Part shown: positions 61,134 to 64,000 of the stretch, in pieces
Layout: every line of letters begins with the position of its first letter
Position numbering within the stretch: position 1 is the first letter of the stretch
Source of the DNA: Prevotella sp. KH2C16
GTDB lineage: Bacteria > Bacteroidota > Bacteroidia > Bacteroidales > Bacteroidaceae
Length of the DNA: 64,000 nt
NCBI RefSeq assembly: GCF_900113305.1
Contig: NZ_FOOW01000005.1
Span: forward strand, 62,001 to 126,000
Direction: 5' to 3'
Made by a program: the position numbers and the translations under genes
Notes under the pieces: model-generated
What the model saw: the letters and a program-made list of their open reading frames with translations, nothing else
What the model was told of the DNA's origin: nothing
Database searches by the model: none

Positions 61134-61739
61134 TCAGATTTGAAATACAAAACCGATGGAAAAATACAGCTCTACCACTAATGTATAGATCAGGAACCAC
61201 TTTCCTGCATCCGGAAATCCGCTGACGAGACAGCGGAAAATATCTGCCAAAGAGTGCTGCCGCCCGCTTACCAATCCATAGCTGGTGCCCATAACGGTAG
61301 CGACAAAGGCCAATATCGGAATAATGCTCTGGCTGAAGCTGCTCGGAAACAATCCGCCAGTTACACTCAAGAGCACAGCCTGCGGGACAAGAGTAAGCAA
61401 CGAGATGACGATGAGAAATATGACGAGTTCGCCCAAGACCGTTCTCATGCCGGCACGCGCTGTGTATTCCTTCATCCGCTCTTTGTAATGCGTCAGGGTG
61501 AAAAGCAGTCCGCTCTCTTTAATAGCGCCATAGGCAATGGTTCCAAGAACAAGCCATACCAAAAGCGGAGTCGCAAGGTTTTCTACGAAATGCCCAAAGA
61601 ACCATCTTATCCCCTCGGAACTTAAAAGCGAGCGCATGGCACAACCTGGCATTGCCGCCGTGATAATCCACGACAGTAACACAAGTATGACCATGGCGAC
61701 GCCAAGTCCCAAGGCGATATATGGAAGGCTATTCTTCAT
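61134..61739 (-). CDS. Short AbgT-like membrane protein
   Basis: This 201-residue protein has about five hydrophobic helices. The segment LLSSEGIRWFFGHFVENLATPLLVWLVLG, cited by its core EGIRWFFGHFVENLATPLLV, and the following GAIKESGLLF resemble the AbgT (p-aminobenzoyl-glutamate) transporter family, whose members are about 500 residues. The protein is under half that length, so it is either a distinct short relative or a partial family member with another job. It overlaps the response regulator gene by 11 bases. Confidence 0.6.
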   Translation of the reverse strand: MKNSLPYIALGLGVAMVILVLLSWIITAAMPGCAMRSLLSSEGIRWFFGHFVENLATPLLVWLVLGTIAYGAIKESGLLFTLTHYKERMKEYTARAGMRTVLGELVIFLIVISLLTLVPQAVLLSVTGGLFPSSFSQSIIPILAFVATVMGTSYGLVSGRQHSLADIFRCLVSGFPDAGKWFLIYTLVVELYFSIGFVFQI

Positions 61740-62454
61740 CAGGGTGCAAGTTGTCTATGTCGAGAATTCTTAATTCGAGGGCACGCACCACCAGCCTCGT
61801 GGCATTCACCCCCATACCTCCATTTCCGTTGGGAAAGAGTTTTTGTGCGAGTTCGTTTTGCCGCTTCTCCAGGCTTTTAACTCCAAAAGGCATGCTCCGA
61901 AGGTTCGTAATCTGTTCCTTAGTGTATCCGAGTGCCAGATGGCGGAGGAAACGCTCGTCGTATTCGTCTATCTCATAGTCTACGATAGCTTCCTGACGAA
62001 GTAACTGGTTGTTGACGCTATCCTTGAAGCGGTTGACGATTCGCTCCAGAATCGGTTGATTGAACACGAGCTTCTTGCCAGCCATGCATGAGGCGACGTC
62101 GCCTCGCGTGAGAAGTTCCCCACTCTTCAGGATAATACCGTCGCACCCGGCGTCGAGCACATCAACCCAGAGTTTCTCATTAAGAATCTCCCCCGTGAAG
62201 ATAAGAACCTTGACTTTGGGATAGCGCTCCTTGGTATATCGGCAGATTTCCACTCCTACAGTAGTGGAGCCTCCGAGACCGAGATCCAGCAAGACGAGGT
62301 CGGGCAACTGTTCCTTGATTTTCTTGAAGTAGGACTGCTCGCTATCAGCAGTACCGATAATTTCCGCTTCGGGTATCTCGTTACGGAAGATACCCTCTGT
62401 GCCTTTCAACTCTAATGGCACATCTTCTACGATTATGACCTTGAATTTTTCCAT
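61729..62454 (-). CDS. Response regulator with helix-turn-helix output
   Basis: This 241-residue protein has a receiver domain (residues about 4-125) with acidic residues E10 and D11, the phosphorylation site D57 in LVLLDLGLGG and the conserved lysine in GIILKSGE. The C-terminal domain (about 165-240: DERFLRHLALGYTKEQITNLRSMPFGVKSLEKRQNEL, cited by its core LRHLALGYTKEQITNLRS) resembles a LuxR/GerE-type helix-turn-helix. It overlaps the upstream sensor gene by 22 bases and is its likely partner. Confidence 0.85.
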   Translation of the reverse strand: MEKFKVIIVEDVPLELKGTEGIFRNEIPEAEIIGTADSEQSYFKKIKEQLPDLVLLDLGLGGSTTVGVEICRYTKERYPKVKVLIFTGEILNEKLWVDVLDAGCDGIILKSGELLTRGDVASCMAGKKLVFNQPILERIVNRFKDSVNNQLLRQEAIVDYEIDEYDERFLRHLALGYTKEQITNLRSMPFGVKSLEKRQNELAQKLFPNGNGGMGVNATRLVVRALELRILDIDNLHPDEE

Positions 62455-64000
62455 ATTTCTTTTGGTAATACTATTTTCATAATGATTCCGACCTCAGCCT
62501 TTTCGGCAGAGATGCCGCAAGCCCGCGCATTGGTAACTTCCCCTATGTCGCGCACGATCTGCCGGCAGAGCAAATACTGAATATTTAGTGTGAGCGGGGT
62601 AAACAGTTGTTGACATTGCTCCTCTGTGAGGCTAAGCTTTTTCATAGGAACGGTTAGGATTGTATATTTTTCATCGCGTTCCTGCTCCTTGACAGACAGT
62701 TCCTGCTCTCCACTTTGCTTTTTCAGGATATCAAAGAGGTAGTTTGTCATGTCCTTGTCCACGCGGAGCATTCCTTCTATTTGTCGCATTGCCTGTGCAC
62801 TCAGCATGCTGTAAATTGCTTTGTAATAGTCTGCGACTTCTCCCAAGGCACGCATATCTAATGGCGGAGTCTCGATAAGCTGGCGAATGCGGGAAGGATA
62901 ATACATCGTCTCGTGCTTTAAGGTAGACAGACAATTGTCCAAGACGCTATTACTGACATGAAGCTTCGCATTTTCGTAATGTGAACGATTAAGCTCATCC
63001 TTGGCCAATTCCAGGTCGGTCCTCTGTTTCTTGTTCACATCTATTTCTTTCTGCAAGGCATCCTTGATCTGAAGGACTAAGTTGTCAAGTGGCGCAAACC
63101 TGCCATTGAGCATCAATTTCTTGCCTTTCCAAAGAAAATCTATCTTCTGGATTTTTTCCTCAGGCGCAGCTTCACTTAGCAAGACACCGTTAATCTTATT
63201 GATTCGTTCGATGTTGAAACGGTAATAAAGCTGAAATCGATAGTAAAGCAAATAATATGCAGGAATGATAAGAATAAGAAGCAAGACAAGGATGATAATG
63301 GCGACATTTTTATTAGACTCCGATTTCTGCATGACATAGACATAATTGCTGAGAGTCTTGTCGGCACTCTTGTTCCGGAATAGCTGGGTGTACACCTTAT
63401 TATTATAAGAGTATAAATCCCATTTATGCAATGCCAAGGCTGCTACCGCAACTTCGTTTCGCATGTTGAGAATCACATTATAGTCTACATTCAGGCTGTC
63501 CTGAAACCATTGCAATTCAGCTGGCTCATAAACTTCGCCGCCGGCTAATACCATGGTTTTCTTTCCATGCCGATTTCTCAAATGATAGTTTAGATTGAGA
63601 TACTGGATGCAACTGTCTGCATATGCCAGGGTCTTCTCATAAGTTCCTGCAAGATTGCTAAAATAAGTTGAATCAGCAAACGCCGATGCCGTTTGCATCG
63701 CCGTCTGGGCATTGGCATGAAGGCCAGACATCATGAAGAGGATAACTATCAATCGTGCAACGCCTTTGGGTAAACGGAACCACAGTCGGCTCCCTATGCC
63801 TTCACTTTCTGCTCCAATAGAGCAGACGGACAATACTTGGCTGATCTTCCGGTATTTATCAATTATTCCCTTGCAATTCATCAAACCAAATCCGTGGCTC
63901 TTTTCTTCCTTCAACTCACCATGCTCATCAGTAATTGGCTTATGGTCAAAAAGATGATTCAGTTGTTCGGGAGTCATGCCTATCCCCGTATCCTTGACGC
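62433..64000 (-). CDS. Sensor kinase with DUF5113 region (5' end outside window)
   Basis: The frame is open to the window edge, so the N-terminus is missing. The first visible residues are the end of a histidine kinase ATPase domain: G1 box VKDTGIGMTPEQ and G2 box HGFGLMNCKGIID. After RLWFRLPKG comes a hydrophobic stretch ending in LHANAQ that looks like a signal peptide, then about 150 residues of probable periplasmic helices, a membrane helix (VAIIILVLLLILIIPAYYLL) and a cytoplasmic region ending NIQYLLCRQIVRDIGEVTNA, typical of DUF5113. It lies directly before the response regulator gene, forming a two-component pair. Confidence 0.75.
   Translation of the reverse strand, partial: VKDTGIGMTPEQLNHLFDHKPITDEHGELKEEKSHGFGLMNCKGIIDKYRKISQVLSVCSIGAESEGIGSRLWFRLPKGVARLIVILFMMSGLHANAQTAMQTASAFADSTYFSNLAGTYEKTLAYADSCIQYLNLNYHLRNRHGKKTMVLAGGEVYEPAELQWFQDSLNVDYNVILNMRNEVAVAALALHKWDLYSYNNKVYTQLFRNKSADKTLSNYVYVMQKSESNKNVAIIILVLLLILIIPAYYLLYYRFQLYYRFNIERINKINGVLLSEAAPEEKIQKIDFLWKGKKLMLNGRFAPLDNLVLQIKDALQKEIDVNKKQRTDLELAKDELNRSHYENAKLHVSNSVLDNCLSTLKHETMYYPSRIRQLIETPPLDMRALGEVADYYKAIYSMLSAQAMRQIEGMLRVDKDMTNYLFDILKKQSGEQELSVKEQERDEKYTILTVPMKKLSLTEEQCQQLFTPLTLNIQYLLCRQIVRDIGEVTNARACGISAEKAEVGIIMKIVLPKEIWKNSRS

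Overview
The window looks like a chromosomal segment of a Bacteroidales bacterium, most likely from the Prevotella group. The evidence is its gene content: a Na+-translocating NADH:quinone reductase operon, a TamB-like protein, a type IX secretion plug protein, Rho with a long disordered insert, a malic enzyme fused to a phosphotransacetylase-like domain, and many Bacteroidales DUFs (DUF4296, DUF4301, DUF4250, DUF4491, DUF4421, DUF5103, DUF5113). Promoters also follow the Bacteroidetes pattern, TTTG, 19-20 bases, TAnnTTTG, and Shine-Dalgarno sites are generally absent. Genus and species cannot be fixed from the sequence alone. No phage, insertion sequence or CRISPR array is visible.

Layout. 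1-4.5 kb: end of ileS, a cysteine-free DksA-like gene, lspA, a DUF4296 lipoprotein and a C69 dipeptidase. 4.7-10 kb: malic enzyme, a TetR regulator and a RelA-type (p)ppGpp synthetase whose hydrolase site is lost. 10-14.6 kb: DUF4301 with a Ttd14-like ATPase, DUF4250 and an MltF-like transglycosylase. 14.7-19.7 kb: hisGDC, then a Dcu dicarboxylate transporter with an FNR-type palindrome upstream. 20-23 kb: phosphohexomutase, DUF4491, rlmH, tRNA-Ser and tRNA-Glu. 23-33.4 kb: nqrABCDEF on the minus strand and a divergent tamB. 34-38 kb: rpsA and rho. 38-47.7 kb: a TPR protein, an orphan solute-binding lipoprotein, radA, queC, pgk, the plug protein, a Fur-family regulator and a reverse rubrerythrin. 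47.8-54.6 kb: fur-purA-hisS-unknown, and araC-dpp3-alkD-like. 54.8-64 kb: an envelope operon (oxidoreductase, DUF4421, DUF1460), engB with an ABC-F ATPase, and a two-component system with an AbgT-like membrane protein.

Many of these genes fit an anaerobic, succinate-producing gut or oral lifestyle: Nqr sodium bioenergetics, C4-dicarboxylate exchange, malic enzyme, and peroxide defence by rubrerythrin under a Fur/PerR-type regulator.

The most unusual signal is a set of six intergenic loci built from short, often palindromic units repeated with an exact 22-bp period, usually three units in a row. Three loci share one unit sequence and a flank, with one copy inverted. The other three have unrelated unit sequences but the same 22-bp pitch. 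All three convergent gaps longer than 200 bp carry such an array. I do not recognise this as a described element.
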